A DNA stretch of 15,102 bases from Sulfolobus sp. SCGC AB-777_G06 (GCA_003086555.1 QEFN01000024.1:1-15102); one strand, 5' to 3'. Counted from the stretch's first letter, positions 1-7,303 are shown. Notes: generated from the letters alone by a model not told the origin. Numbers and translations are program-made.

Positions 1-137
1 ACCGATAACGCCGACTTTTCTGTTCACAAATTAAATGTTGTTTAAATTATTTAAATAGTTTGTTATCCCAATAATTTTCCTACAGTATATGCAAATGGAA
101 AAATAGGTATATCAGTCTATTTCATTCTTCATTAAAA

Positions 138-184
138 AACGGTATAATGTAAGTTAGAAATATAATTTAGCGGAGAGAAGAGAT
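138..184 (+). promoter_or_regulatory. Candidate promoter and ribosome site of the crotonase operon
   Basis: The 188 bases before the first gene are AT-rich and hold no credible coding frame. TATA-like stretches lie at about 141-147 (TATAATG) and 155-169. A purine-rich GGAGAG run at about 172-177 lies a little upstream of the ATG at 189 and could act as a weak ribosome site. I cannot decide which TATA element is used, so the transcription start is uncertain. Confidence 0.35.
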
Positions 185-188
185 ACCA

Positions 189-944
189 ATGGGTTCTGAA
201 ATACTCGTGGAGGATAGAGGGAAAGTCCTCTTAATAACTATGAACAGACCTGAGAAACTCAACGCAATGAATAAAGAATTAAGAGACTACCTTATAAAGA
301 CGATAAGGGACTTTAATCGAAACCCGGAAAAGAGAGTCGCAGTAATCACCGGTGCAGGGAGGGCATTCAGTGTTGGTGCAGATCTATCGTCAATGAGCCA
401 AGACCTAGCTGAGGATTTAAGAAACTCATTCCATGTAATCATAAAAGAAATTAGGTTTTCTCCGAAAATATTCATATCCGCCGTAAAAGGGGTTGCAGCA
501 GGAGCCGGAATTAGCCTCGCATTGGCTACGGATATAAGATATACGACGAAGGAGACAAGATTTGTGACTGCTTTTCATAACATAGCCCTAGCGCCTGACA
601 GCGGAATGACGTTAATGCTCCTAAGAATGGCTGGAATAAAGGCTGAGAAGTACGCTTTACTGGGCGGGGAGTTCACTGGAGAAGAAGCTGAGAAAATGGG
701 ATTATTTCAAGTTGTTGAAGACCCGCTAGCTGAGGCGTTACGTGCTGCTGAAAAGATAGCAAACGGGCAATTCAAGAGTTACTCTGCAAGTAAAAGACTA
801 ATAAACAGAGTAATGTACTACGACTTGGAAGATTTCTTAGACTATGAAGCAGCTATGCAGGGGGCTCTGGGAAAGACCTACGACTTCTCGGAGGGAGTAA
901 AGGCTTTTTTAGAAAAGAGACAGCCCCAGTTTAAAGGTGAGTGA
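189..944 (+). CDS. Enoyl-CoA hydratase/isomerase family protein, PaaG-like active site
   Basis: This is a 251-residue crotonase-fold protein, the usual length for the family. The N-terminal strand with NRPEKLNAMN (about 19-28) and the CoA/oxyanion segment GRAFSVGADLSS (about 57-68) are typical. The second oxyanion segment is GVAAGAGISLALATD (about 101-115). In true hydratases two glutamates act, one in GGGxELA and one in the PEI segment. Here the equivalent positions are serine (about 109) and a non-acidic residue in the FHNIALAPDSG segment. Asp137 in PDSG is kept, the position used by PaaG-type isomerases. I infer an isomerase-like or other crotonase reaction on an acyl-CoA rather than simple hydration. 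The next crotonase gene overlaps its 3' end, so the two are probably co-translated. The family call is sure; the substrate is not known. Confidence 0.9.
   Translation: MGSEILVEDRGKVLLITMNRPEKLNAMNKELRDYLIKTIRDFNRNPEKRVAVITGAGRAFSVGADLSSMSQDLAEDLRNSFHVIIKEIRFSPKIFISAVKGVAAGAGISLALATDIRYTTKETRFVTAFHNIALAPDSGMTLMLLRMAGIKAEKYALLGGEFTGEEAEKMGLFQVVEDPLAEALRAAEKIANGQFKSYSASKRLINRVMYYDLEDFLDYEAAMQGALGKTYDFSEGVKAFLEKRQPQFKGE
936..941 (+). promoter_or_regulatory. GGTGAG ribosome binding site that decides the start of the second crotonase
   Basis: GGTGAG at 936-941 matches the Sulfolobales anti-Shine-Dalgarno sequence and lies 4-5 bases before the ATG at 946. A GTG at 937 in the same frame sits inside this site and would add three residues. 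The ATG is therefore the better start. The site lies in the last codons of the upstream gene, as is usual for coupled genes. Confidence 0.7.
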
Positions 945-945
945 G

Positions 946-1707
946 ATGAACACAGTGTTATACGAGAAAGTAGGAGATATTGGGATTGTAAAACTAAACA
1001 GACCAGAAAAACTAAACGCTATAAATATGGAAATGGTAGAGGATTTCGTTAAGGCGTATGATCAGGCTGAGAAGGATAAGGTGAAGGCGGTTATTGTTAC
1101 CGGAATTGGCAGAGCTTTTTGTGCTGGTGCAGATGTAGGTGAAATGCTGAACATGCCAATTGAGGAAGTAGCTAGGAAAGGTCACGCCCCAATGTGGGAA
1201 AGGTTAAGAACATTCAGGAAGCCCGTCATTGCTGCCTTAAACGGTGTTACTGCTGGTGGAGGGCTCGAGTTAGCCATGGCTTGCGACATAATAATTGCTG
1301 CCGAGAGTGCAACACTAGGCCAACCGGAGATCAACCTCGGTATTATACCCGGTGCTGGAGGTACTCAGAGGCTGACAAGAACTGTAGGGAAATACAAGGG
1401 GATGGAAATGGTTCTTACGGGTAAAATGATCTCGGCTTGGGAAGCATATAGAAGAGGTTTAGTAGTCAAAGTCGTCCCTGACGAAGCTTTATTGGACGAA
1501 GCTATGAGGTTAGCTAAGGATATAGCCTCAAGGTCTGGGTTCGCTGAAGAGCTAGCTAAGGAAGCAGTGAACAGAGCGTTAGAGACGACCTTAACCCAAG
1601 GGCTTGAGTTTGAGAGGAGACAGTTCTACGTAACGCTAGCCAGTGTTGATGGTAAAGAGGGGATGAGAGCATTCGTGGAAAAGAGGAAACCCAACTGGAC
1701 GAGTTAA
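946..1707 (+). CDS. Enoyl-CoA hydratase (crotonase), hydratase-type active site
   Basis: With the ATG at 946 the protein has 253 residues. It shows the complete crotonase signature: GRAFCAGADVGEM (about 55-67), GGGLELAMACD (about 104-114) and GQPEINLGIIPGAGGTQRL (about 125-143). The two catalytic glutamates of rat crotonase (E144 and E164) correspond to E108 and E128 here. It should add water across the 2,3 double bond of an enoyl-CoA, forming a 3-hydroxyacyl-CoA in the cytoplasm. Possible roles are beta-oxidation or the 3-hydroxypropionyl-CoA or crotonyl-CoA steps known in Sulfolobales; sequence alone does not settle this. It follows and slightly overlaps the PaaG-like gene. The stand-alone 3-hydroxyacyl-CoA dehydrogenase at 3797-4822 could take its product. 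Confidence 0.93.
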   Translation: MNTVLYEKVGDIGIVKLNRPEKLNAINMEMVEDFVKAYDQAEKDKVKAVIVTGIGRAFCAGADVGEMLNMPIEEVARKGHAPMWERLRTFRKPVIAALNGVTAGGGLELAMACDIIIAAESATLGQPEINLGIIPGAGGTQRLTRTVGKYKGMEMVLTGKMISAWEAYRRGLVVKVVPDEALLDEAMRLAKDIASRSGFAEELAKEAVNRALETTLTQGLEFERRQFYVTLASVDGKEGMRAFVEKRKPNWTS

Positions 1708-1733
1708 CTAGTTTTACCTTCACTTCTTCCCCA

Positions 1734-1769
1734 TATATGCATATAAATGCATTTATAATGTATATAAAT
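1734..1769 (+). promoter_or_regulatory. Promoter of the AbrB-PhoU gene with stacked TGCA palindromes
   Basis: Two perfect palindromes overlap here: TATATGCATATA at 1734-1745 and TATAAATGCATTTATA at 1742-1757. Their centres are 10 bp apart, about one helical turn. A degenerate third unit centred on TGTA (1759-1762) follows 11 bp later. The TATA-like TTTATA at 1752-1757 is about 25 bp before the ATG at 1780, which fits a leaderless transcript. The palindromes therefore overlap the core promoter and could be an operator, perhaps for self-control by the AbrB-type product. The operator role is inference. Confidence 0.55.
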
Positions 1770-1779
1770 AGCATAATTT

Positions 1780-2676
1780 ATGAGTATAAGAAGGCTCCAA
1801 AAAATAAAGGGCGGAAGTTATATTATTTCTATTCCTACGGATTGGGTAAAGAAAAACGGGTTGGATGTAAAGAGCGAACTTAAGGTTTATGAGACGGCAG
1901 ACGGACTTAAGGTAAAACCGATCAAACAACCTAATGCCGAAAGGGATGTAGAAATAGACGACTTGGATACAACACTTTACCTGATCTCGGTTTTCTACAT
2001 GCAGGGAGTGTCTAAGATCGTTGTGAAGTCTAAGGGCACCATGACACCGGAGATTAAAAAGGCATTGAAGGAGTTACAGCTAACACACCCAGGTTTGGAG
2101 GTTGTAGATGAAAGTTTTACCAGTGTTACCTTCAACGTAAATTTCACTGTAAGCACAGACTTAATGAACTTAGTTAAGTCTTACGTAGAAAAGGTAAAGA
2201 AAATATTAGCCGATTTATTATCCGTACTGGACTCAATAACTCCAGAACTAAAGGAGGACCTTATTTTCAGGTGTGATAGTCTAATTAAAGACTACAGAGG
2301 AATAATAAGGAACATTGCTGTAGGTGTCCAGCTTGATGACGAGTATAACTTCAACTTACCGTCTAAAGACATAATCCTTTACGCGATATTCATAAGGGAT
2401 ATGGGCAGGTTCGTCTCCCACTTAAAGCAGTTCATAAGCTTAACCGACAAAGGAATTAGAAAGGAAAATGTGATAACAGTATCAGAGATGTTTTCTAAAG
2501 CTACAGAGATGTTTTTCACTGGAAAGCTCGACGATATAAAGTGGTTAAGGTGGAAGATGAACGAGTTAGAAAATAATTGTAATTTCTCGGAGCCTTGTAA
2601 AGAACTGGTGAGGATGGCTTCTTATTGTATAGCCATGATGGACGATGCTGTGCATAAGACGGTGAGATTAATATGA
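1780..2676 (+). CDS. AbrB-domain PhoU-family regulator
   Basis: This 298-residue protein begins with a SpoVT/AbrB (MazE-like) DNA-binding domain, about residues 1-48. That domain shows the typical pattern KGGSYIISIPTDWVKKNGL followed by a short beta-hairpin. The rest is largely helical and resembles the PhoU fold, with helical repeats at about 110-190 and 195-298. AbrB-PhoU fusions are common in archaea and are usually annotated as phosphate uptake regulators. No phosphate transporter gene lies in this window, so the phosphate link is only by family. No ribosome site precedes the ATG, and the TATA spacing suggests a leaderless mRNA. The palindromic promoter suggests possible self-regulation. 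The domain order is clear; the regulated target is unknown. Confidence 0.85.
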   Translation: MSIRRLQKIKGGSYIISIPTDWVKKNGLDVKSELKVYETADGLKVKPIKQPNAERDVEIDDLDTTLYLISVFYMQGVSKIVVKSKGTMTPEIKKALKELQLTHPGLEVVDESFTSVTFNVNFTVSTDLMNLVKSYVEKVKKILADLLSVLDSITPELKEDLIFRCDSLIKDYRGIIRNIAVGVQLDDEYNFNLPSKDIILYAIFIRDMGRFVSHLKQFISLTDKGIRKENVITVSEMFSKATEMFFTGKLDDIKWLRWKMNELENNCNFSEPCKELVRMASYCIAMMDDAVHKTVRLI

Positions 2677-2690
2677 ATGAAAATTCATAT
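2671..2690 (+). other. Perfect 8-bp hairpin with GAAA loop across the stop codon of the PhoU-like gene
   Basis: ATATGAAT, the loop GAAA, then ATTCATAT form a perfect stem-loop that includes the TGA stop at 2674-2676. The stem is AT-rich, so it is weak at high growth temperature, and no long T-run follows directly. It might help end transcription or protect the 3' end, or it may be chance. Confidence 0.35.
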
Positions 2691-2723
2691 AATTGATTTC
2701 CCTTAACATTTAATTTGAATAAA

Positions 2724-2736
2724 AAGTTTATATATG
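2724..2736 (+). promoter_or_regulatory. TATA box of the R2-like/dehydrogenase operon
   Basis: An AAGTTTATATATG element centred near 2730 is a strong archaeal TATA-box match. Transcription would begin near 2756, leaving a leader of about 12 bases before the ATG at 2769. No clear GGTGA site is present in that leader. Confidence 0.55.
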
Positions 2737-2768
2737 TCGTTTTGTAACAGAAGATCAGTAGATGTGTA

Positions 2769-3794
2769 ATGGCAGATAAGTATTCGAATTTAAATTTTGA
2801 AGAAGCCCCAGATTTCCCTCCTAATAATGTCTATCCTCCCATGTGGACTTTTGACAACGATAAAGCATGGCAACTCTACAGAAGGGCTAAAAAAGAACAG
2901 TGGGATGAGGAGGCGATTAACTGGCAGGAAGTAAAGGAATGGGCAAGCGGTCTAGATAGAAAACAAAAGTTAGCCGTAGCTTATTGGTGGTCTTTACTTT
3001 CTACCTTTGATAACGCTACCCCCGTGTTCGCCTACGCTGTAGTTAAGTCTTTCGAACAGCACTTACCTACGCCGGTAAAGGGGATCCTAACTACGATCAC
3101 TTATGACGAGAACAGACATAACGTTATGTGCGGGTTAGGAATAAATAGCGTTTTGCCCGGGTTCCCGTACGACTTCAAGCCTCAAGATGAACTAGAGAGA
3201 AAGGCAGTGCTAAACGTGTTATGGACCTGGTGGAACGGATCTAGGTATTGGAAGGCATACTTAGAGGCTTATCACAAGTACACATTTGACGTGCTATTCA
3301 CATCATTTATGATGGGAGAAGCTGCAGCTACTACAGTGTTCTCTGCCATGTCTAAGGGAGCTAAAATAAAGGCTTTCCAAGAACTTTTTAAGAACACAAC
3401 AGTTGACGAGACTAGGCATTACGCATTTACCCATTTAATAATGTCTCAGAACGCCGAAAAAATGGACGATGAAAGGAAAAAGTTAGTGACTAAACAAGTT
3501 AGAGCCGGTTTCGTATTCCTTTCCTTAATAACTTATTTGCCTCCTAAAGACTTCTGGAAATTACCTCCATGGTTTAATGAAGTTCACTTGAAAATGGAAG
3601 ACCTAGCTAGAGATGCGGGATTCTATATACCCACCTTGGAGGAAAAAGAAAACGCTTGGAAGACAGCAATAGTGAGGGTAGGAGCATCATTAAAGCGTTA
3701 CAACATAAAGATGCCCTCAATTCCCGAACTGGGGATAACGGGAGAAGAGGATATTCCTGACTTTGACGAAGGTGATATCATACCGGTGTTCTAA
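2769..3794 (+). CDS. R2-like ferritin-fold di-metal protein, putative oxygenase/oxidase
   Basis: This 341-residue protein has the ligand pattern of carboxylate-bridged di-metal enzymes. The likely ligands are Asp81 (STFDNATP), Glu114 and His117 (DENRH), Glu184 (MMGEAAA), and Glu214 and His217 (DETRH). The 33-residue and 30-residue gaps match ribonucleotide reductase R2 and R2-like oxidases (R2lox). The doubled DExRH motif also occurs in bacterial multicomponent monooxygenases. Position 121, seven after Glu114 as in the R2 radical tyrosine spacing, is Cys. The R2lox tyrosine five residues before the fourth ligand is Ser179. It is thus unlikely to be a standard R2 or R2lox. It starts an operon with 3-hydroxyacyl-CoA dehydrogenase, which points to an acyl-CoA or lipid substrate (inference). 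Automatic pipelines may name it ribonucleotide reductase beta, but no alpha subunit is nearby. Confidence 0.75.
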   Translation: MADKYSNLNFEEAPDFPPNNVYPPMWTFDNDKAWQLYRRAKKEQWDEEAINWQEVKEWASGLDRKQKLAVAYWWSLLSTFDNATPVFAYAVVKSFEQHLPTPVKGILTTITYDENRHNVMCGLGINSVLPGFPYDFKPQDELERKAVLNVLWTWWNGSRYWKAYLEAYHKYTFDVLFTSFMMGEAAATTVFSAMSKGAKIKAFQELFKNTTVDETRHYAFTHLIMSQNAEKMDDERKKLVTKQVRAGFVFLSLITYLPPKDFWKLPPWFNEVHLKMEDLARDAGFYIPTLEEKENAWKTAIVRVGASLKRYNIKMPSIPELGITGEEDIPDFDEGDIIPVF

Positions 3795-3796
3795 AG

Positions 3797-4822
3797 GTGA
3801 AGGTAGCGGTCATCGGATCGGGCGTAATGGGTAGTGGAATAGCTGAAGTTTTTGCCATCTATAAGAACGAAGTACTCCTTTATGACAAGTACGAGGAAGC
3901 TATAAAGAAAGGTTTAACCAATATCAAGTGGTCGTTAGAGAAACTGTCCGAGAAAAAGAGAATAAATGAGACCCCCGAAAGCATTCTGACAAGGATCCGG
4001 ATAATCAGAAGTCTAGAAGAGGTCAAGGGCTCTGAACTCGTAATCGAAGCAGTGCCCGAGGACTTCAACCTTAAGGTGAGTATATTTAAGGAGGTCGAGA
4101 AAAACGTAGATTACTCAACGATGATAGCTACGAACACAAGCAGTCTGCCTATAACAGAACTGTCGATGGCATTAAACAAAAGGGAGAGATTCTTGGGACT
4201 ACACTTCTTTAACCCTCCAGTACTAATGGGTTTAGTAGAAGTGATAAAGGGAAACTATACATCGTCAGAAGTATTTGAGAAAGGAATAGAAATAGTAAAA
4301 AGTATAAAGAAGGAACCGATACCGGTTCGGAAAGACGTGATCGGTTTCGTAGTTAACAGAATACTCTTCAGGGTATTCACTTCAGCCTGCAAACTAGTGA
4401 GTGAGGGTAAGTATACTGTTCAAGAGGTCGATAGTGCAGCTAAGTATACTCTAGGATTTCCCATGGGTATCTTTGAACTTCTAGACTACACCGGTATCGA
4501 CACTAATTACCTTATAAGTAAGGAAGTTAAAAGTAGGGGATTTAATTTCGAATGCCCGTTAATAAATGATCTTTACACGAAGGGTTACTTGGGGACTAAA
4601 GTTAAGAAAGGGTTCTACGACTGGTCGGCTGGGAGACCTATAATACAAAAGACCAGTAGAGAGCCCTCACCATCTGAAATACTAGGTGACGCGATAGACG
4701 AGGCAGTTTGGCTGATTAAAAATAACGTATCGACTGAAGATGAAATAAATAAGGCTACAAAGTTGGGCTTAGGTTGGCCTAAAGGTATCCTAGAATACGC
4801 AAAAGAAATCAACTATGTTTAG
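3797..4822 (+). CDS. 3-hydroxyacyl-CoA dehydrogenase (stand-alone)
   Basis: This 341-residue protein oxidises L-3-hydroxyacyl-CoA to 3-ketoacyl-CoA with NAD. A Rossmann motif GSGVMGSG (7-14) with Asp30 at the end of the second strand forms the NAD site. The catalytic set is visible: Ser115 or Ser116 in NTSSLP, His136 in LHFFNP, Glu148 in VEVI and Asn187 in GFVVNR. The C-terminal dimer domain spans about 184-278, and a partial second copy follows at about 293-338. The order NAD domain, C-domain, partial C-domain is like the dehydrogenase half of fused archaeal dehydrogenase-crotonase proteins, but no crotonase half follows. Separate crotonases lie at 189-1707. The GTG start gives the expected Rossmann N-terminus, lies 2 bases after the R2-like gene, and has GGTG at 3785-3788 as a ribosome site. 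Confidence 0.93.
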   Translation: MKVAVIGSGVMGSGIAEVFAIYKNEVLLYDKYEEAIKKGLTNIKWSLEKLSEKKRINETPESILTRIRIIRSLEEVKGSELVIEAVPEDFNLKVSIFKEVEKNVDYSTMIATNTSSLPITELSMALNKRERFLGLHFFNPPVLMGLVEVIKGNYTSSEVFEKGIEIVKSIKKEPIPVRKDVIGFVVNRILFRVFTSACKLVSEGKYTVQEVDSAAKYTLGFPMGIFELLDYTGIDTNYLISKEVKSRGFNFECPLINDLYTKGYLGTKVKKGFYDWSAGRPIIQKTSREPSPSEILGDAIDEAVWLIKNNVSTEDEINKATKLGLGWPKGILEYAKEINYV

Positions 4823-4835
4823 GACGTATCTTATT

Positions 4836-4853
4836 AACTTTTTCTTCTATTTC
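4836..4853 (+). terminator. T-rich candidate terminator of the dehydrogenase operon
   Basis: A pyrimidine run, CTTTTTCTTCTATTTC, begins about 15 bases after the stop codon at 4822. Archaeal RNA polymerase commonly stops at such T-rich tracts without a hairpin. No stem-loop is seen. Confidence 0.4.
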
Positions 4854-5052
4854 AACAATCGACATTATTCTAAGTATTTTTAATCCTATGTACTTCTTAT
4901 TAATTAGCTTTTTTATTCTCCTTATTTCACCGCCTTAGTTACTCTTGTTTTTTAACATATATTTCTTAACTTTAAGTTGTACTAGTAAATCCATATTACT
5001 GATAATTGTGATATTGGTAGAAAATAGTAGAAATTGGGAAAAAACATTAACT

Positions 5053-5673
5053 TTAAGTCACTGTAAAGTATCCTAAAATAGTTTGATTGAAATAGTCAAC
5101 AGCTTCTACCGTATAAACCCCAGGTTGGAAGAATGTATGGTTTATACCAGTAGAGTTTATTATCCAATACCCGTTGATAGAAATTGAAATTTCGTCATTT
5201 AAGGTAGCTTGTACTTTTCCGCTGTATATCAATTGTATCTGGTCACTTAACGGCAATAACTTATATTGTGCAACTGGAGGCATCATCACGCAGAGATATA
5301 TCGCCGGATTATAAAGTAATAAAGGTTTAGCTAAAGATATATTAGAGATAGTATAATACCCTTTGAACACTTCTAATCCTACAAGAAACTGCGAACCACA
5401 GGGATATGGTGACGGAAGATGAATAATGGTATTACTTACATTAATATAAACCGGATTTATTCCATCGTAAAATAGTTCTACTACAATTGCAATCCCTTTT
5501 CCAGGGCTTATTTTTGTTGTATTTAGCTTAAGATAAAGGGTAAAGTCTTCGGATGAAGATTGAACTATGCGTTGTTCATTAGAGTTAATATTATTGTAAG
5601 TGTAAAATAAAAAATAAGCAAACGTAAACGCTAAAATAATTGCAATCACTAAAATTGTATATATCAACCTCAT
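5053..5673 (-). CDS. Membrane-anchored extracytoplasmic protein of unknown function
   Basis: I do not recognise this 206-residue protein. Residues 1-26 form a hydrophobic helix after Met-Arg, a signal anchor or uncleaved signal. The rest is rich in Asn, Ser, Thr, Tyr and Ile and reads as beta-strand-rich, as in Ig-like outward-facing archaeal domains. It has several N-glycosylation sequons (for example NTT, NVS, NQT). Two cysteines, in the SPYPCG and IYLCVMM segments, could pair outside the cell. The ATG at 5673 has GGAGAT about 5 bases upstream and a TATA-like element about 27 bases upstream. It stands alone between the dehydrogenase operon and the NCS1 remnant, so its context gives no role. 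It is probably real because the frame is long and the promoter well placed. Confidence 0.7.
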   Translation of the reverse strand: MRLIYTILVIAIILAFTFAYFLFYTYNNINSNEQRIVQSSSEDFTLYLKLNTTKISPGKGIAIVVELFYDGINPVYINVSNTIIHLPSPYPCGSQFLVGLEVFKGYYTISNISLAKPLLLYNPAIYLCVMMPPVAQYKLLPLSDQIQLIYSGKVQATLNDEISISINGYWIINSTGINHTFFQPGVYTVEAVDYFNQTILGYFTVT

Positions 5674-5693
5674 TGCGATCTCCTTGAGTAATG

Positions 5694-5705
5694 TTTATTT
5701 AAATC
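5694..5705 (-). promoter_or_regulatory. TATA-like element of the membrane-anchored protein gene
   Basis: On the minus strand the sequence reads GATTTAAATAAA, centred near 5700 and about 27 bases before the ATG at 5673. This spacing implies a very short or absent leader, although GGAGAT close to the start could serve as a ribosome site if transcription starts further upstream. Confidence 0.4.
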
Positions 5706-5959
5706 TATTCCAACTACTGAATAATTCATGGAATTTTTTTTAGAATAAATTATAATAATACTTCTGTTAATGTGTTTCTCTAATGCTTTCTAAACAATCT
5801 TATTAGAAATTCTCTGAATTTTCCCGTTTATGTAACGGTTTAATGGACACCTATCAATTCCTAGAACATGTTAGACGTAAATTAATCCTTGTTTTCAATA
5901 ACCTTTTTAACGCTTTAACCTTCTCTCGCTCATCTAACATATTTAGCGTTAATTTTTAG

Positions 5960-6994
5960 CAGCCCGTATTGAAGTGGTTGGCAAGACTGAGCGGACCTAT
6001 AATGCCTTTAGGATATCTCCTAACGTGGTCTAACTTCATGCAGAAAGTGAACTGGAACGTTGATATCCTTTCTTTATCTACCTCTTCTGGCAACCTTCTC
6101 ACAGTGTTAGCTTTCTTAGACGCCAACATCGCGTTCTGGGCTCCCATGGCTATAACAATGCCTGATTACACAAGGTTTGCTAAAAGCCAAGTAACCCAAA
6201 CTTTAGGACAAATACCCATGCCCTTTCTCATGTTATCTATCGCAGTTATGTCAACTATGACTACTGCTTCTTCCCTCAAGCTTTACGGACAACCTATCTG
6301 GGATCCAATAGTCCTTGTGACCTTACATATGCTACCTCCCCTAAACGTGTTTGTGCTTTTTACCTTCATCTTAGCTACCTTCACGGTAAACGTATTCGCT
6401 AACGCTGTAGGCCCTGCTTACGATATAGCCAATACTTTCCCTAAGAAGTTGACGTGGTTTAAGGGATCTTTAGTCCTAATCGTTATAGGTCTAGCATTAG
6501 GAGCGTGGAGTTACTACGGTAACGCTTATAACTATATCGAGAATTGGTTGTTGACTTACGGTGGTTTGCTGGGAAGTGTAGAGGGAATAATAATCTTCGA
6601 TTACGCCTTGATAAGGAGGTTTAAGTTCGAACTATTAGACGTTTTCTTATCCAAGGGGCGGTTCAAGTACTGGAAGGGAGTAAACCCTGCTGCCGTAATA
6701 ACGTTCCTAGTTGTTTCCTCACTATTATATTTACCTTACCCGGGCGAGAATACGTTGTTAAGTAACGCATGGGTGTTTTCTTTCACAGCTTCAGGTCTTA
6801 TTTATACACTACTGATGATACTGTGGGTAATTCCAAAATACCAGAAGGACTTAAACGGCTCACAACCGGTTATTACTCTTATGTTACGAAAAAGATATTC
6901 AACATCTCTCAGAAAGATGACGATAGAAACAGTAAAGATATCCTATGAGTACGGAGGAGACGCCGAAAGAGACTTCAAAAGAGTAAAGCATTAG
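5960..6994 (+). pseudogene. 5'-truncated NCS1 nucleobase/cation symporter
   Basis: About 345 uninterrupted codons match the C-terminal two-thirds of the NCS1 family (cytosine, uracil, hydantoin, allantoin or thiamine permeases, normally about 430-500 residues with 12 helices). The AFWAPMAITMPDYTRF segment looks like helix 6, and the TVNVFANAVGPAYDIANTFP segment like the conserved helix 8. Hydrophobic segments corresponding to helices 5-12 are present. Helices 1-4 are missing: an in-frame TAG lies at 5957-5959, and nothing upstream resembles an NCS1 N-terminus. The only early start is a TTG at 5969. The first half of the 5+5 LeuT-type repeat carries essential sites, so transport is very unlikely. 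The rest of the frame is intact, so the loss may be recent. Its last 96 bases overlap the convergent four-helix membrane gene. Confidence 0.8.
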
Positions 6995-7303
6995 GGTAGC
7001 TAACAAATCGTTACGCGTCAATAGAACAGTCAGTCCCGAAATCCCTGCTATTCCTATTGCGATAAGGTTAACGGAAGCAAGGAGACGTGGGAAGAGAAGA
7101 CCAGTATTGTAAGCTAGCTTAAACAGAGCAAGTGACAACATACCAGTTATTACAGCAAAGGTCACGTGAAGGTAGAGGAAGCCATCTGAGAAACTGACCT
7201 TGATTTTTCCAGCATCTGCAAGAGCTCTAGCTAGACCTAGAGAGAATGTTACAACGAGTAGTAGACTCGTCAAAAGGGATAGTTTATAAACGCTCTTTAG
7301 CAT
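6899..7303 (-). CDS. Four-helix membrane protein, unknown function
   Basis: From the ATG at 7303 the protein has 134 residues. A TTG two codons earlier (7309) is possible but less likely. Four hydrophobic helices are visible, at about 8-28, 42-64, 72-94 and 102-126. A histidine lies in the second helix (LHVTFAVITG). Short four-helix haem A synthase (CtaA) versions exist in archaea and the topology is compatible, but I see too few of the conserved haem residues to name it so. The start overlaps the upstream cysteine-motif gene by 20 bases, a sign of translational coupling. A GGTGGAGG-like purine run lies just upstream. The C-terminal end overlaps the NCS1 remnant on the other strand. Confidence 0.6.
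   Translation of the reverse strand: MLKSVYKLSLLTSLLLVVTFSLGLARALADAGKIKVSFSDGFLYLHVTFAVITGMLSLALFKLAYNTGLLFPRLLASVNLIAIGIAGISGLTVLLTRNDLLATLMLYSFEVSFGVSSVLIGYLYCFYRHLSERC

Noticed and set aside
1194..1424. An open frame of 76 codons inside the second crotonase.
   Set aside because: It lies entirely within a well-supported crotonase gene in another frame, and its peptide has a cysteine- and arginine-rich shadow composition.
2769..3794. Calling this gene the class I ribonucleotide reductase beta subunit.
   Set aside because: The position matching the R2 radical tyrosine is cysteine, no alpha subunit is present, and the neighbours are acyl-CoA enzymes. Only the fold-level similarity is kept.
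4805..4935. About 40 open codons on the minus strand ending inside the 3' end of the dehydrogenase gene, with a lysine- and isoleucine-rich peptide.
   Set aside because: There is no start codon in the first half, the composition follows the AT-rich DNA, and the end overlaps a certain gene. It may be a relic, but chance is as likely.
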